Origin: Lutibacter sp.
GTDB lineage: Bacteria > Bacteroidota > Bacteroidia > Flavobacteriales > Flavobacteriaceae
Assembly (NCBI GenBank): GCA_027449025.1
Contig: DAIDMK010000010.1
Location: 1-64,000, forward strand
Direction: 5' to 3'
Length of the DNA stretch: 64,000 nt
The notes under the pieces were generated by a model, which saw nothing but the letters and a program-made list of their open reading frames with translations, ran no database searches and was not told the origin of the DNA. This document shows, one piece after another, positions 1 to 8,220 of this stretch (position 1 is its first letter; every line of letters begins with the position of its first letter). The position numbers and the translations under genes were made by a program.

Positions 1-84
1 AAAGTACTTTTTATAATAGCGCTAATTGTTTTGGCTTCTTGTAAAACAGAAACCAAAGAAGTTAAATCAAATGAAAAATTATGA
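1..84 (+). CDS. small lipoprotein, C-terminal part (5' end outside window)
   Basis: The frame is open from the first base to a TGA at 82-84 and gives 27 residues: a hydrophobic stretch, a lipobox ending LASC with the lipid-acceptor Cys at visible residue 14, and only 13 charged residues after it. The start must lie a codon or two before the window. It reads as a tiny lipoprotein, anchored by its lipid with a short hydrophilic tail. Its stop overlaps the start codon of the symporter (ATGA), so the two are probably translationally coupled. Function is unknown. It could also be the remnant of a longer, truncated lipoprotein. Confidence 0.6.
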   Translation, partial: KVLFIIALIVLASCKTETKEVKSNEKL

Positions 85-1733
85 CTGCACATTTTGGATT
101 TTGGGATTATTTTGTTTTTATAGCCTATGCTGTATTAATTTTAGGAGTGGGTTTATGGGTGTCTAGGGATAAAAAAGGACATCAAAAAACTGCAGAAGAT
201 TATTTTTTGGCAAGTAAATCGTTGCCTTGGTGGGCCATTGGGGCTTCATTGATTGCTGCAAATATTTCGGCAGAGCAGTTTATTGGAATGTCGGGTTCCG
301 GTTTTGCTTTGGGATTGGCCATTGCTTCTTATGAATGGATGGCAGCCATTACCTTAATTATTGTGGGGAAATACTTCTTGCCTATTTTTATTGAAAAAGG
401 CTTATATACCATTCCCGAATTTGTTGAAAAACGATTTTCCACCAACTTAAAAACCATTTTGGCCGTATTCTGGATTTCGCTTTACGTGTTTGTGAATTTA
501 ACTTCGGTTTTATATTTAGGATCACTTGCTTTAGAAACCATTATGGGCATTCCTATGATTTACGGCGTTATTGGTTTGGCATTATTTGCAGCAGCTTATT
601 CTTTATATGGCGGACTTTCAGCAGTTGCTTGGACAGATGTGATTCAGGTAGTATTTTTAGTTTTAGGCGGGTTGGTTACAACATACTTGGCTTTAAATAT
701 GGTGTCTGATGGCCATGGCATGTGGGCTGGTTTGAAAACGGTTTATGAAGCGGCTCCTGAAAGATTTGTGATGATTTTTGATCAGTCGAGCACATATTAT
801 AAAATGTTGCCTGGTATTGGCGTATTGCTTGGCGGTATGTGGGTAGCAAATTTATACTACTGGGGTTTCAACCAATATATCATTCAAAGAACTTTGGCGG
901 CGAAATCATTAAGAGAAGCCCAAAAAGGAATTTTATTGGCTGCCGGTTTAAAATTGGTGATTCCTTTAATTGTGGTAGTTCCTGGTATAGCAGCTTATGT
1001 GATGGTAAATGATCCTGATATTATGGCGCGTTTGGGTATGATCGGACTTAAAAATTTACCAACATTAGAACAGGCGGATAAAGCGTATCCTTGGTTGTTA
1101 CAATTTTTACCAACCGGATTAAAAGGAGTGGCTTTTGCAGCGTTGGCAGCAGCCATTGTATCTTCCTTAGCTTCAATGTTGAATTCAACGTCAACCATTT
1201 TCACGATGGATATTTACAAACAATACATTAACAAAACGGCAAGCGATAAAAGCACTGTGAATATGGGAAGAATTTCTGCAGGTGTTGCTTTGGCAATTGC
1301 TGGTATTTTAGCACCTTTATTGGGAGGCATTGACCAGGCTTTTCAATTTATACAAGAATATACAGGCGTTGTGAGTCCGGGTATTTTAGCAATTTTTATT
1401 TTGGGCTTGTTCTGGAAAAAAACAACAAACAAAGGCGCAATTGTTGGGGCGTTGGTATCTATCCCAATTGCGATGTACTTCAAAGTAGCGCCTAAAGGAT
1501 GGTCCACAAGTTCTTTATTTGTCGATGTTCCTTTCTTAGACCAAATGGGATATACTGCAATACTAACTATGATTGTTATTGCCATTGTGAGCTGGACACA
1601 AAATAAAGGAAAAGATGATGAAAAAGGAATTCCAATTTCAAAAGAATTGTTCAAAACAGGTCCGGTATTTAATATTGGTGCCTTTGCCGTTATGATTATT
1701 TTAGTGGCACTTTATTCGTTTTTTTGGAAATAA
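81..1733 (+). CDS. sodium/galactose (glucose) symporter, vSGLT-like
   Basis: An inner-membrane solute:sodium symporter of 550 aa, which is the length of Vibrio vSGLT. About 14 hydrophobic segments span the protein. Residues known from vSGLT map with an offset of three: N61, Q66, E85, N257, K291 and Q425 of the sugar site, Y260 of the inner gate, and S361/S362 of the sodium site are all present. The motif SAEQFIGMSGSGF lies at 63-75. Because the complete sugar site is kept, a galactose or glucose substrate is likely, though this is inferred from the family. The gene overlaps the small lipoprotein upstream by four bases and ends at a clear terminator. Confidence 0.93.
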   Translation: MTAHFGFWDYFVFIAYAVLILGVGLWVSRDKKGHQKTAEDYFLASKSLPWWAIGASLIAANISAEQFIGMSGSGFALGLAIASYEWMAAITLIIVGKYFLPIFIEKGLYTIPEFVEKRFSTNLKTILAVFWISLYVFVNLTSVLYLGSLALETIMGIPMIYGVIGLALFAAAYSLYGGLSAVAWTDVIQVVFLVLGGLVTTYLALNMVSDGHGMWAGLKTVYEAAPERFVMIFDQSSTYYKMLPGIGVLLGGMWVANLYYWGFNQYIIQRTLAAKSLREAQKGILLAAGLKLVIPLIVVVPGIAAYVMVNDPDIMARLGMIGLKNLPTLEQADKAYPWLLQFLPTGLKGVAFAALAAAIVSSLASMLNSTSTIFTMDIYKQYINKTASDKSTVNMGRISAGVALAIAGILAPLLGGIDQAFQFIQEYTGVVSPGILAIFILGLFWKKTTNKGAIVGALVSIPIAMYFKVAPKGWSTSSLFVDVPFLDQMGYTAILTMIVIAIVSWTQNKGKDDEKGIPISKELFKTGPVFNIGAFAVMIILVALYSFFWK

Positions 1734-1753
1734 AATTGTTTGTTTAAGTTTAG

Positions 1754-1786
1754 AAAAGGAATTGATTTTCATCAACTCCTTTTTTT
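1754..1786 (+). terminator. Rho-independent terminator after the symporter
   Basis: A stem pairs AAAGGAaTTGAT with ATCAAcTCCTTT around a TTTC loop, with one mismatch, and runs into a T tract. It sits 20 bases after the symporter stop. Confidence 0.8.
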
Positions 1787-1934
1787 CATGAATATTTTTA
1801 AAGTAAATTTAATATATGATGTGTTAGACAAACACCTTATTACCTGCTAAATATGCTGTTTTGTTGAGGTTATTCTAATAGAAATGGAGTGAAATTGACA
1901 CCTCATTTTAACAGATTGTGAATGTTTTTCGATT

Positions 1935-1974
1935 GTGCTAATTCAAATTTAATCATAAAATTTATGAAGTGTTG
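1935..1974. repeat. island intergenic repeat, copy A
   Basis: This 40-base segment matches 3333-3372 at roughly 80% identity by eye and includes the shared core TTCAAAT-TAA-CATAAA. The rest of 1787-2035 holds no gene that I can see; it contains a short GTTGG/CCAAC hairpin near 1996. The two copies flank the mobile mystery gene pair. Confidence 0.5.
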
Positions 1975-2035
1975 TTTACATGTTCTTTATTTCATGTTGG
2001 CTCGTACCAACCGCACTAACGCTTCGTTATTGACT

Positions 2036-2632
2036 TTAACCTTTTGCAAATTCGATTAGTGGATTAATATCTCCATTGTCTGCTTTTCTTAATGCTGCGA
2101 TATATTCTTTTCTTATATCATTCACTTTAACTATATTTGATTGATGCCAGGAAAAAAATTTTCCGCCAAATATGAATTCTATTATAATGTCGGCCATCAT
2201 TCTTGAATGTCTTCCATTTCCATTAGGAAAACAATGAATTGCTACAATTCTGTGCTTAAATCTAATAGCAATTTCTACAGGTGTATAAGTGTGGTTTTCA
2301 ATCCAATATTTTGTATCATCTATTAGGGATTTTAATGCAATACCTATTTGAGTATAATTAATGCCAATATTCTTATCGGATTTTCTATACGCTCCTGCCC
2401 AATTCCAAACATCACCATACATTTTTTTGTGTAAGTCTTTTATGAACTTTTCGGTCAATATTTTTTCGGGTTTCAAATTGGAGTGAATAGTCCATTCAAC
2501 TGCTTTTTCGATATTTAACTGTTCAAATTCATCCAATTCTCCTTGCATAGTTATTGCCTTTATTTTTAAACCTTCTTTTTCATCTTCATCTAAAGGTGTC
2601 TGTCCATTCGCATATTTTAAATTTAATCCCAT
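2036..2632 (-). CDS. mobile mystery protein B, Fic/DOC-domain enzyme
   Basis: A 198-aa Fic-family protein. The catalytic signature HxFxxGNGRxxR is complete at residues 133-144 (HCFPNGNGRHSR), so the enzyme should be able to AMPylate or otherwise modify a target. The N-terminus (GQTPLDEDEKEGL) is typical of the mobile mystery protein B family, which is found together with protein A, often on mobile DNA. Here protein A is directly upstream and overlaps it by 10 bases, so they form one transcript. A toxin-antitoxin-like role, with B the effector and A the repressor, is a reasonable inference. The target is unknown. Confidence 0.9.
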   Translation of the reverse strand: MGLNLKYANGQTPLDEDEKEGLKIKAITMQGELDEFEQLNIEKAVEWTIHSNLKPEKILTEKFIKDLHKKMYGDVWNWAGAYRKSDKNIGINYTQIGIALKSLIDDTKYWIENHTYTPVEIAIRFKHRIVAIHCFPNGNGRHSRMMADIIIEFIFGGKFFSWHQSNIVKVNDIRKEYIAALRKADNGDINPLIEFAKG

Positions 2633-3084
2633 AATGATTTTCTCATTTCCCTTTTTATTTCGTTTGCCAAGTCCATTATTGAATCATTTATTTTGTCGTC
2701 ACCGATTCCTTGATCCTCTAGTTTCATATTTTGATTGGTTCTTAAAACAATTTTTCGAGCCAATTTCTCAGCCTTTAAGTTAATTAGATTTTCTATGGTG
2801 CCATCTTTTGGAACAAACCCATAGACAAATTTCATATTCAATGCTTCGCCAACATCCTTTAGTTTGTTAATGGTAATTTGACCTATAGCCTCACGTTCCT
2901 CAATTTTTTGAATGGCTCCTTTTGTTAATCTAAGTTTGGTTCCTAATTGGTCCATTGTCATATTAAGCGTGGTTCTAATGGTATTGACCCAACCTTTTTG
3001 TGGAACCAGAACTCTTTCGGCATCTTTAAATACAGCAAGTTTTTGATCCAGTTGCGCTACAAGTAATTTTTTTTTATTTCTCAT
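2623..3084 (-). CDS. mobile mystery protein A, HTH regulator
   Basis: A 153-aa protein with an Xre-like helix-turn-helix at about residues 32-85 (MTMDQLGTKLRLTKGAIQKI followed by a conserved EEREAIGQITINKL region). This matches the mobile mystery protein A family, which is always described with the Fic partner, protein B. It is the first gene of the two-gene unit and overlaps protein B by 10 bases. The repeated TATAAGTATA elements just upstream are likely its own operators, so autorepression is expected. The charged C-terminal tail (110-153) may contact the Fic protein; that is inference. Confidence 0.88.
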   Translation of the reverse strand: MRNKKKLLVAQLDQKLAVFKDAERVLVPQKGWVNTIRTTLNMTMDQLGTKLRLTKGAIQKIEEREAIGQITINKLKDVGEALNMKFVYGFVPKDGTIENLINLKAEKLARKIVLRTNQNMKLEDQGIGDDKINDSIMDLANEIKREMRKSLWD

Positions 3085-3100
3085 TGTTGACGGTTTTTAT

Positions 3101-3180
3101 ACCTATAAGTATATAAATTAAGACAAAAGTATACATATAAGTATAAATAAACTAATAAAAGAATACATATTCGTATATTT
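3101..3180 (-). promoter_or_regulatory. operator-like repeats upstream of mobile mystery A/B
   Basis: The 10-mer TATAAGTATA occurs at 3104-3113 and 3136-3145, and a variant, TATTCGTATA, at 3168-3177. The start-to-start spacing is exactly 32 bases each time, about three helical turns, so bound proteins would sit on one face of the DNA. The first repeat is 20 bases from the start codon of the regulator. Confidence 0.55.
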
Positions 3181-3188
3181 TATTTTAA

Positions 3189-3214
3189 AAAAGTATAATT
3201 ATTATTATACTTTT
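3189..3214. terminator. AT-rich perfect hairpin
   Basis: An 11-bp inverted repeat, AAAAGTATAAT / ATTATACTTTT, encloses a TATT loop and continues into T residues on either strand. It lies between the exported EreA-like gene and the mobile mystery operators and could terminate transcription from the former. It has no GC-rich core, so it is weak. Confidence 0.4.
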
Positions 3215-3280
3215 TGTGAGTAATGTTAGTTCTTTTCAAATTAAAACAACATATTTTATATTATGATTTTCGTGATGTAT

Positions 3281-3372
3281 AAATCGAGGATTTTTCGGAG
3301 GCAGCAATTCTTTTGTCGGATGTTTGTCATTTATGTTAGTTCAAATCTAAACATAAATTTTATGAGGGTTGG
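3281..3372. repeat. island intergenic repeat, copy B
   Basis: Two parts are shared with other island gaps. Positions 3281-3321 (a pattern of GAGGATTTTTCGGAGGC-AGCAATT) resemble 7702-7745, and 3333-3372 resemble 1935-1974. The remainder of 3215-3382 holds a shorter partial copy near 3223 and no gene. Repeats of this sort at gene borders suggest the island was assembled in units. Confidence 0.5.
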
Positions 3373-3382
3373 CTGACGTTTA

Positions 3383-4585
3383 TTATTTGTTTAGCCACTT
3401 GTTAACTTGCTCAATTATAATATCATAATCATCATATTTTGATTCATAATAATTATAATCTCCTTTTAAGTTTTCTTTTATAACTTCTCCGTTTCCTATT
3501 GCATCTGAAAAGAACTTTTGTTGTTTATAAAATTCATCTATAAAATCATCATCTATATAATTAGGAATTCCCCACGCTTCATAATGGCTTTTTAAAGGTA
3601 AATAAAATACAAATCCTGTAAATATGTCTTGGTAGTTATAATTATGTTTTACATAAGGGAAAATATCAAAAAAATCATTTCCAAAAGGGCTATTTTTAAA
3701 GTCAAAACCTAAACTTTCTTTGTTTACAATTTCAAAGGATGCATCCCATTTCCCACTCTGAATAGGTTGCTGTACAGGGTCTTTATAAGCTTCGATTTTA
3801 TCTGATTCGATTACTTTTAAAGTTGGCGCTAATCCATTTAAATATACATTTGCTACTCTACTTTTATAAGTGTCAAATAATTTATGTCCAACATTTTTGT
3901 CATCGTTTTCAAAAAAAGATTTTGAGAAAGCATGTCTTGAATTCATAATTACTAAACTTTTTTTTCGTGAAGCGTTTAGTTTTATGCTATCATAAACATG
4001 AATAATGTTTTCTGCCATTACGCTATCTCTATGTTTGTAAATTCCATTAAAATAGGCTAAAAAATTTTCTTTACTGGAAAGATTTTCCTTGGAAGGGTCT
4101 TTAACGTCTGAAACAAATAAATTTATTTTTTGATCTGCTGGCAATGAAAAATTAAGCGTATTTATTTTGTCTATAAAATAATAGAAATTAGCAGCACTCC
4201 ATCCATTCCATTGAATTTTTCTATAAAGATTAAGAAGTTGTTTTTCTTTTTCTTTAGAATTTGTAAAATGATTTCTGGTAAAATCTAACACATCCTGTTG
4301 CTTACTAACCGAACCTATTTCTGTAAAAATATTCCCAACATTTTTTCTGAAATAATCGGAACTTACAACATCATATATCAAGTCATATTGCGTCATCTCG
4401 CCGTGATTTCTTTCGCATAAAATAACGATGTCGTATTTTTCCCATAAGTTAATTATATAGTCTTTTGCACTCGTGTTTTGTGTTTCTAAAAAAGAAACAT
4501 ATTTCACTAATTCAGGATTTGTATCTTGGCAAAAAGCAAAAGTATTTGTCAAAATTAAACTGCAAATTATTAAATGTTTTTTCAT
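3383..4585 (-). CDS. exported EreA/ChaN-like superfamily protein
   Basis: A 400-aa protein with a signal peptide (residues 1-19, ending FAFCQ), so it is exported to the periplasm or cell surface. The pattern CERNHGEMTQYD at 57-68, an acidic strand end at E89, and the later NSRHAF at 215-220 are the spaced acid/His positions of the erythromycin esterase/ChaN-like fold. I assign only the fold, not macrolide hydrolysis. It stands alone on the minus strand between intergenic repeats. A second, lipid-anchored member of the same fold lies 1.5 kb further on. Function is unknown. Confidence 0.65.
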   Translation of the reverse strand: MKKHLIICSLILTNTFAFCQDTNPELVKYVSFLETQNTSAKDYIINLWEKYDIVILCERNHGEMTQYDLIYDVVSSDYFRKNVGNIFTEIGSVSKQQDVLDFTRNHFTNSKEKEKQLLNLYRKIQWNGWSAANFYYFIDKINTLNFSLPADQKINLFVSDVKDPSKENLSSKENFLAYFNGIYKHRDSVMAENIIHVYDSIKLNASRKKSLVIMNSRHAFSKSFFENDDKNVGHKLFDTYKSRVANVYLNGLAPTLKVIESDKIEAYKDPVQQPIQSGKWDASFEIVNKESLGFDFKNSPFGNDFFDIFPYVKHNYNYQDIFTGFVFYLPLKSHYEAWGIPNYIDDDFIDEFYKQQKFFSDAIGNGEVIKENLKGDYNYYESKYDDYDIIIEQVNKWLNK

Positions 4586-4629
4586 ATTTCAATTTTTCTG
4601 ATTAAATGACAGCCAAGTGGTTATAACAA

Positions 4630-4661
4630 GGAAAACTGCGGGTTTGCAAACGCAATTTTCC
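4630..4661. repeat. island hairpin repeat, copy C
   Basis: An imperfect stem, GGAAAACTGCG / CGCAATTTTCC, has a 10-base loop. The region from 4631 to about 4668 aligns with 5989-6025 at about three-quarters identity. It lies in the gap between two single-gene units; the rest of 4586-4754 shows nothing else. Confidence 0.45.
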
Positions 4662-4754
4662 AATATTAAAATTTAATTTTTTTTTATTTTAAAAACATGA
4701 TCATTAGTTGGATTGGGCAATTTTTATTTAGCAATTGTTGTACGTTTATGCATG

Positions 4755-5897
4755 TTATCTTGGAGCTTTCCAAAATATTTCCGGATTATTCGTTTTGTAG
4801 CTTATGATAGTAGTTCCACTATGGTCGTTTGTATTTTCTGTTTTGTCAGGTTTTTGTTTGGGATAATCAATTGGTAAAAGTTGTAAATAAGTCATTTCCT
4901 TACCTTCTTGTGTTGTTTCAAAATCATATTCACTATTTATGGGACTTTCAAAGCGATATAAATTTTTTGCCATGTAGTTATACAAATAGTATTCTTTTAT
5001 CGTAGAGGATTTAAAATTCCAATTGGCATCAGGATTTAGAATTAAAGGTTTGTCTGTAATTAATCTTTCTCTTACTTCTTCAATACTCAGTAATTCGCCT
5101 TTCTCATTCATAACAAACGCATCATTTGTTGGGTCTATCCATAACCATTTTTTCATATCATTTGAATAAACCATATTAATGACATGGCATTCGGTATCGT
5201 TTGGATCTTTAGGGAAACAAGTAATGATTCTTGATTTAATTCCTAGTGATAAATAACACTCATTTAGGACTGTGGCAAGTCCTCTGCAATTTAATCCTCG
5301 ATTGTCTTTCTTACAAACCGTTAATAAACTCATCGCATTTTTTATTTGAGGATTTTCAGAATTTCCATCATGTGGAACAACTCTGTGTATCCAATGTAAG
5401 ACGTTTAAAATTTTAGAAACCTCGTTACCGGTTCCTGCAACAGCATCTAAATTAAACCCTTTACGCAGTGCCATTAAATTTGGATTGTCTTTATCCTGAT
5501 AGGTAAATTCTGGAATTTCCCGATTGTCTAATAAATTGAATTCTTTCGCTCCTTTAAGTGTCTCTAAAAAAGATGGCGCATATTTTATTTGGGTGTAAGC
5601 TTTTAGTGAATCGTTTAATAAAATAATAAAATCGAATTTGGTATCTTGATTTATATTAACTGAAATTGAATCTATGTCGGTGTAAAAAGTCACCTTCTTG
5701 TTTTTTGATGAAGATGTGTAAATGTCGGGATTGATTGTTGGATTTATATACCAACCAGATTTTTTGAAAATGTCTCCATCTTTAATATTTACCACTATTG
5801 AATTTGCTCTAATTGTAGGTATTGGTATTATATTCTGTGCAACTAATAATTGTCCTAAAAGGATGAATATGACAACCAAATATATTTTTCTTTTCAT
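4755..5897 (-). CDS. exported transglutaminase-like protein
   Basis: A 380-aa protein with an N-terminal signal peptide (1-20, ending LLVAQ). A transglutaminase-like Cys-His-Asp triad is visible: C204 in NCRGLA, H238 in CHVINMV and D255 in WIDPTND. The first 190 residues are a beta-rich leader. Such domains act as peptidases or amidases in the envelope, but the substrate cannot be read from sequence. It is a single-gene unit on the minus strand, flanked by the hairpin repeats at 4630 and 5989, and is probably horizontally acquired like its neighbours. Confidence 0.75.
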   Translation of the reverse strand: MKRKIYLVVIFILLGQLLVAQNIIPIPTIRANSIVVNIKDGDIFKKSGWYINPTINPDIYTSSSKNKKVTFYTDIDSISVNINQDTKFDFIILLNDSLKAYTQIKYAPSFLETLKGAKEFNLLDNREIPEFTYQDKDNPNLMALRKGFNLDAVAGTGNEVSKILNVLHWIHRVVPHDGNSENPQIKNAMSLLTVCKKDNRGLNCRGLATVLNECYLSLGIKSRIITCFPKDPNDTECHVINMVYSNDMKKWLWIDPTNDAFVMNEKGELLSIEEVRERLITDKPLILNPDANWNFKSSTIKEYYLYNYMAKNLYRFESPINSEYDFETTQEGKEMTYLQLLPIDYPKQKPDKTENTNDHSGTTIISYKTNNPEIFWKAPR

Positions 5898-5988
5898 AGT
5901 TTTTCATTTTTTCAAGTATGATAATGAATTGTGCAACGTTGCTAATTTTATCTCTTCATGCAACAGGAAGCCAAAAGTATGGGTCAAA

Positions 5989-6018
5989 GAAAATTACAGA
6001 TTTGAAATCGCAATTTTC
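5989..6018. repeat. island hairpin repeat, copy D
   Basis: GAAAATT pairs with AATTTTC around a purine-rich loop, and the segment aligns with the hairpin at 4630-4661. It follows the transglutaminase-like gene on its upstream side. The rest of 5898-6081 is AT-rich with no gene visible. Confidence 0.4.
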
Positions 6019-6081
6019 AATGATTAAATGTATTAAAAATAAGTTTTAGAATCATTCTATTTAGTTAGATTTAGAATTTTT

Positions 6082-7659
6082 TTAGCCATTATTTGAAGGT
6101 GTGATTATTTTTTCATCTACCTTGTTTCCATTTTTATCATAAATGAACAAATATATTTTTTGTCCTTTGTTGTATGGTAAATTATATTTTTGTCCTTTTT
6201 TTAAAATCGTTGTGTAATAAGGAGCTTTATTATGGTAATCATATAACTTGTCAATTTCATTTGCATAAAAAAGAGCTACTTGAACATCAAAGTCAGATTT
6301 GTTTTGATAAGGAAAAGTGCTATCCCAATTATTTTGAAAAATATTTTTATTGTTCAGTAATAAAAAGTCGACTGAATTTAATCTGTCATTTTTAAAATAT
6401 TTACTATCAATTAAACAATATTCACATTGAAATTGTTTTCTATATGCAATTAAATGAGTTTGACTGATTGTCAATGGGTCAATATTGTATTTTTCCTTAA
6501 AAACTGTTGCCATCCAGTTTTTTCCTCTTGATGTAGGCTTTTCTAAAATATGGTCAATTCCTGCTAAAACAACTACTTTCGCACTTGGATTTTTATTAAA
6601 AGTTTTATTAAACAAATTATCGGCTTGTTCAATTTCTCTGTCCTTAGAATTATCCATATTCTCATAAGCTACAAACTGAAATCCTAATGCTTTTGCTTCT
6701 CTTATTAAATTTGCATAATTCTGTTCGCTGGTATAAAACCCAGTTTCTAATGTAGGATAAGCATTTTTTAAATTTAACAAGCTGTCTTGTTTAACATCTA
6801 AAGTCTCTAAGGCTAAATATGAATATCCAATAGTTTTAAGTTTAGGCAATAATTCTGAAACCAATAATCTGTGATTGGGAAAGAAATGATTTTCATTAAT
6901 CATAATAATTTGATGATTTTTAGCCTCATCAATTATTTTTTCAATGGTTTCTGAATTATTTATAGACTCTTTTTTTATGATGTTTGTAATAGTATCATTT
7001 GGTTTAAAATTAGATTCAAGTTCATTCAAAAATTTTTCATAATAATCATTATTTCCCAAAAATGAAGAAAAAGTAAGTTCCATTTGAAGTTTCGTCCAAT
7101 CTTCTTGTTTGTCATAAGCTGGATATTCAAATATTTCATTTAGAGCGAAATAAAACTTATTTGAATTTTCATAACGATTCACAACTTCCATAACTGAACT
7201 AATCTCTTTTCTGTAGCCTTTCCCAACTTCAAGGCTTTGAAAGGTTCTTTGCAAATCAATTTTTAGGCTGTTGGTTCCTTCATTTTTATTAGGCTTGCCA
7301 AAAAAACTAAATTTTTCTTTTCCAATAATAGTGTCAAAAACTATATATTGTTTTGGGTTTTCAAAACTTAAGTTCTTTCCGACGGTTATAAAGTATTCAT
7401 AAATAGGTGGAATGTTGGTTTTTCCATAAACGAGCACATTGTTTTTGAAATGATAACTATTTTTTCGAAGTACTTTTTTTAATGCCTTTCGATTGGTTAC
7501 GAAATCAAAATCTCCTGCAGTTTTAAAATAGGTTTCTAATGAATCATTCATGATAAATGAATTATAATTATTTATATATCTGTTTTGTTCAAAATGTTCA
7601 CTAATTTTTGGAGAACATCCAGTTATTATTACTAATATTATTAGTCTAAAGTGTTTCAT
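6082..7659 (-). CDS. lipoprotein with C-terminal ChaN/EreA-like domain
   Basis: Starting at 7659 gives a 525-aa protein with a lipobox (IITGC, Cys15). The longer open frame to 7794 runs into the decayed gene and repeat upstream and is not believed. Residues 40-235 match no family I know. From about 240 onward the sequence has the ChaN/EreA-like pattern: MINENHFFPNHR at 253-264, YLALETL at 281-287, and an AGIDH strand end further on. The role is unknown; haem or small-molecule binding and ester hydrolysis both occur in this fold. It is likely a surface or periplasmic lipoprotein and the last intact gene of the island. Confidence 0.65.
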   Translation of the reverse strand: MKHFRLIILVIITGCSPKISEHFEQNRYINNYNSFIMNDSLETYFKTAGDFDFVTNRKALKKVLRKNSYHFKNNVLVYGKTNIPPIYEYFITVGKNLSFENPKQYIVFDTIIGKEKFSFFGKPNKNEGTNSLKIDLQRTFQSLEVGKGYRKEISSVMEVVNRYENSNKFYFALNEIFEYPAYDKQEDWTKLQMELTFSSFLGNNDYYEKFLNELESNFKPNDTITNIIKKESINNSETIEKIIDEAKNHQIIMINENHFFPNHRLLVSELLPKLKTIGYSYLALETLDVKQDSLLNLKNAYPTLETGFYTSEQNYANLIREAKALGFQFVAYENMDNSKDREIEQADNLFNKTFNKNPSAKVVVLAGIDHILEKPTSRGKNWMATVFKEKYNIDPLTISQTHLIAYRKQFQCEYCLIDSKYFKNDRLNSVDFLLLNNKNIFQNNWDSTFPYQNKSDFDVQVALFYANEIDKLYDYHNKAPYYTTILKKGQKYNLPYNKGQKIYLFIYDKNGNKVDEKIITPSNNG

Positions 7660-7701
7660 TTTTATAGCTATTAACGAGTTTGTATATCGTTTGTGCGACT
7701 G

Positions 7702-7745
7702 AAAAATCGGAGGTTTTTTTGCTTGTAGCAATTTGTTTGTTGGAT
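7702..7745. repeat. island intergenic repeat, copy E
   Basis: This segment resembles 3281-3321 when both are read in the same direction (AATCGGAGG - TTTTTTTGC - AGCAATTTG). It overlaps the last codons of the decayed AlbA_2 gene, which suggests that the repeat joined the gene end during rearrangement. Confidence 0.45.
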
Positions 7746-8066
7746 TTAATTTTACTGATAGAATTTCTGGTTCGCTTCGCAAATAGCTCCTCAATCATTT
7801 TAAACTGGCATTGGTTCAGACGCTGTTCTAATCCTGATAAAACAACCTTTTGCAGACATTCCATTCATTTTTAAGTAATAAGTTTTTTCAGAGTCACTTG
7901 CTAAATTTAATTTTATAATATTTTCCCCATCTCTTTCTTCATGAATCACATCAAATAAACCTAACTTCATGAATATCATATCAAATAAACCTAAACAAGA
8001 TGGTGAGATATTATTTTTGAGGCGATCTTCTATTTTAAGGATAGCACCATAATAGTCATTTTTTTA
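7733..8066 (-). pseudogene. AlbA_2 (Schlafen-type) domain gene remnant
   Basis: Reading the minus strand from 8066 gives NDYYGAILKIEDRL, then NISPSCLGLFD, ASDSEKTYYLK and MSAKGCFIRIRTASEPMP. After a one-base frame change it continues MIEELFAKRTRNSISKIKSNK, ending near 7733. These are consecutive pieces of the AlbA_2 DNA/ATP-binding domain found in Bacteroidota regulators. The start and the C-terminal half are missing, a frameshift lies near 7800, and a stretch of about 30 bases is duplicated in tandem (7938-7995), repeating LGLFD. The gene is clearly dead. The family match is by memory of the motif. Confidence 0.65.
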
Positions 8067-8220
8067 GCAATTTAATTTTAAAAGTCTGTTATACTAGGTT
8101 AAAAGTAATAAAAAACTAGAGTATTAGGCAGAAACATTAATTTTTATTAAAATGGACAAGATTGTTATTATAAGCTTTAAAATAACTAAAAATAAAATGT
8201 TTTTATAAAATTAAATTCGT

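Noticed and set aside
7660-7794. N-terminal extension of the ChaN/EreA-like lipoprotein
   Set aside because: The added residues are encoded by the island repeat and the end of the decayed AlbA_2 gene, and they would hide a good lipoprotein signal.
1787-8066. True integron cassette array
   Set aside because: The gaps share repeats and hairpins, but I found no integron integrase and no pair of attC core sites, so I call it only cassette-like.
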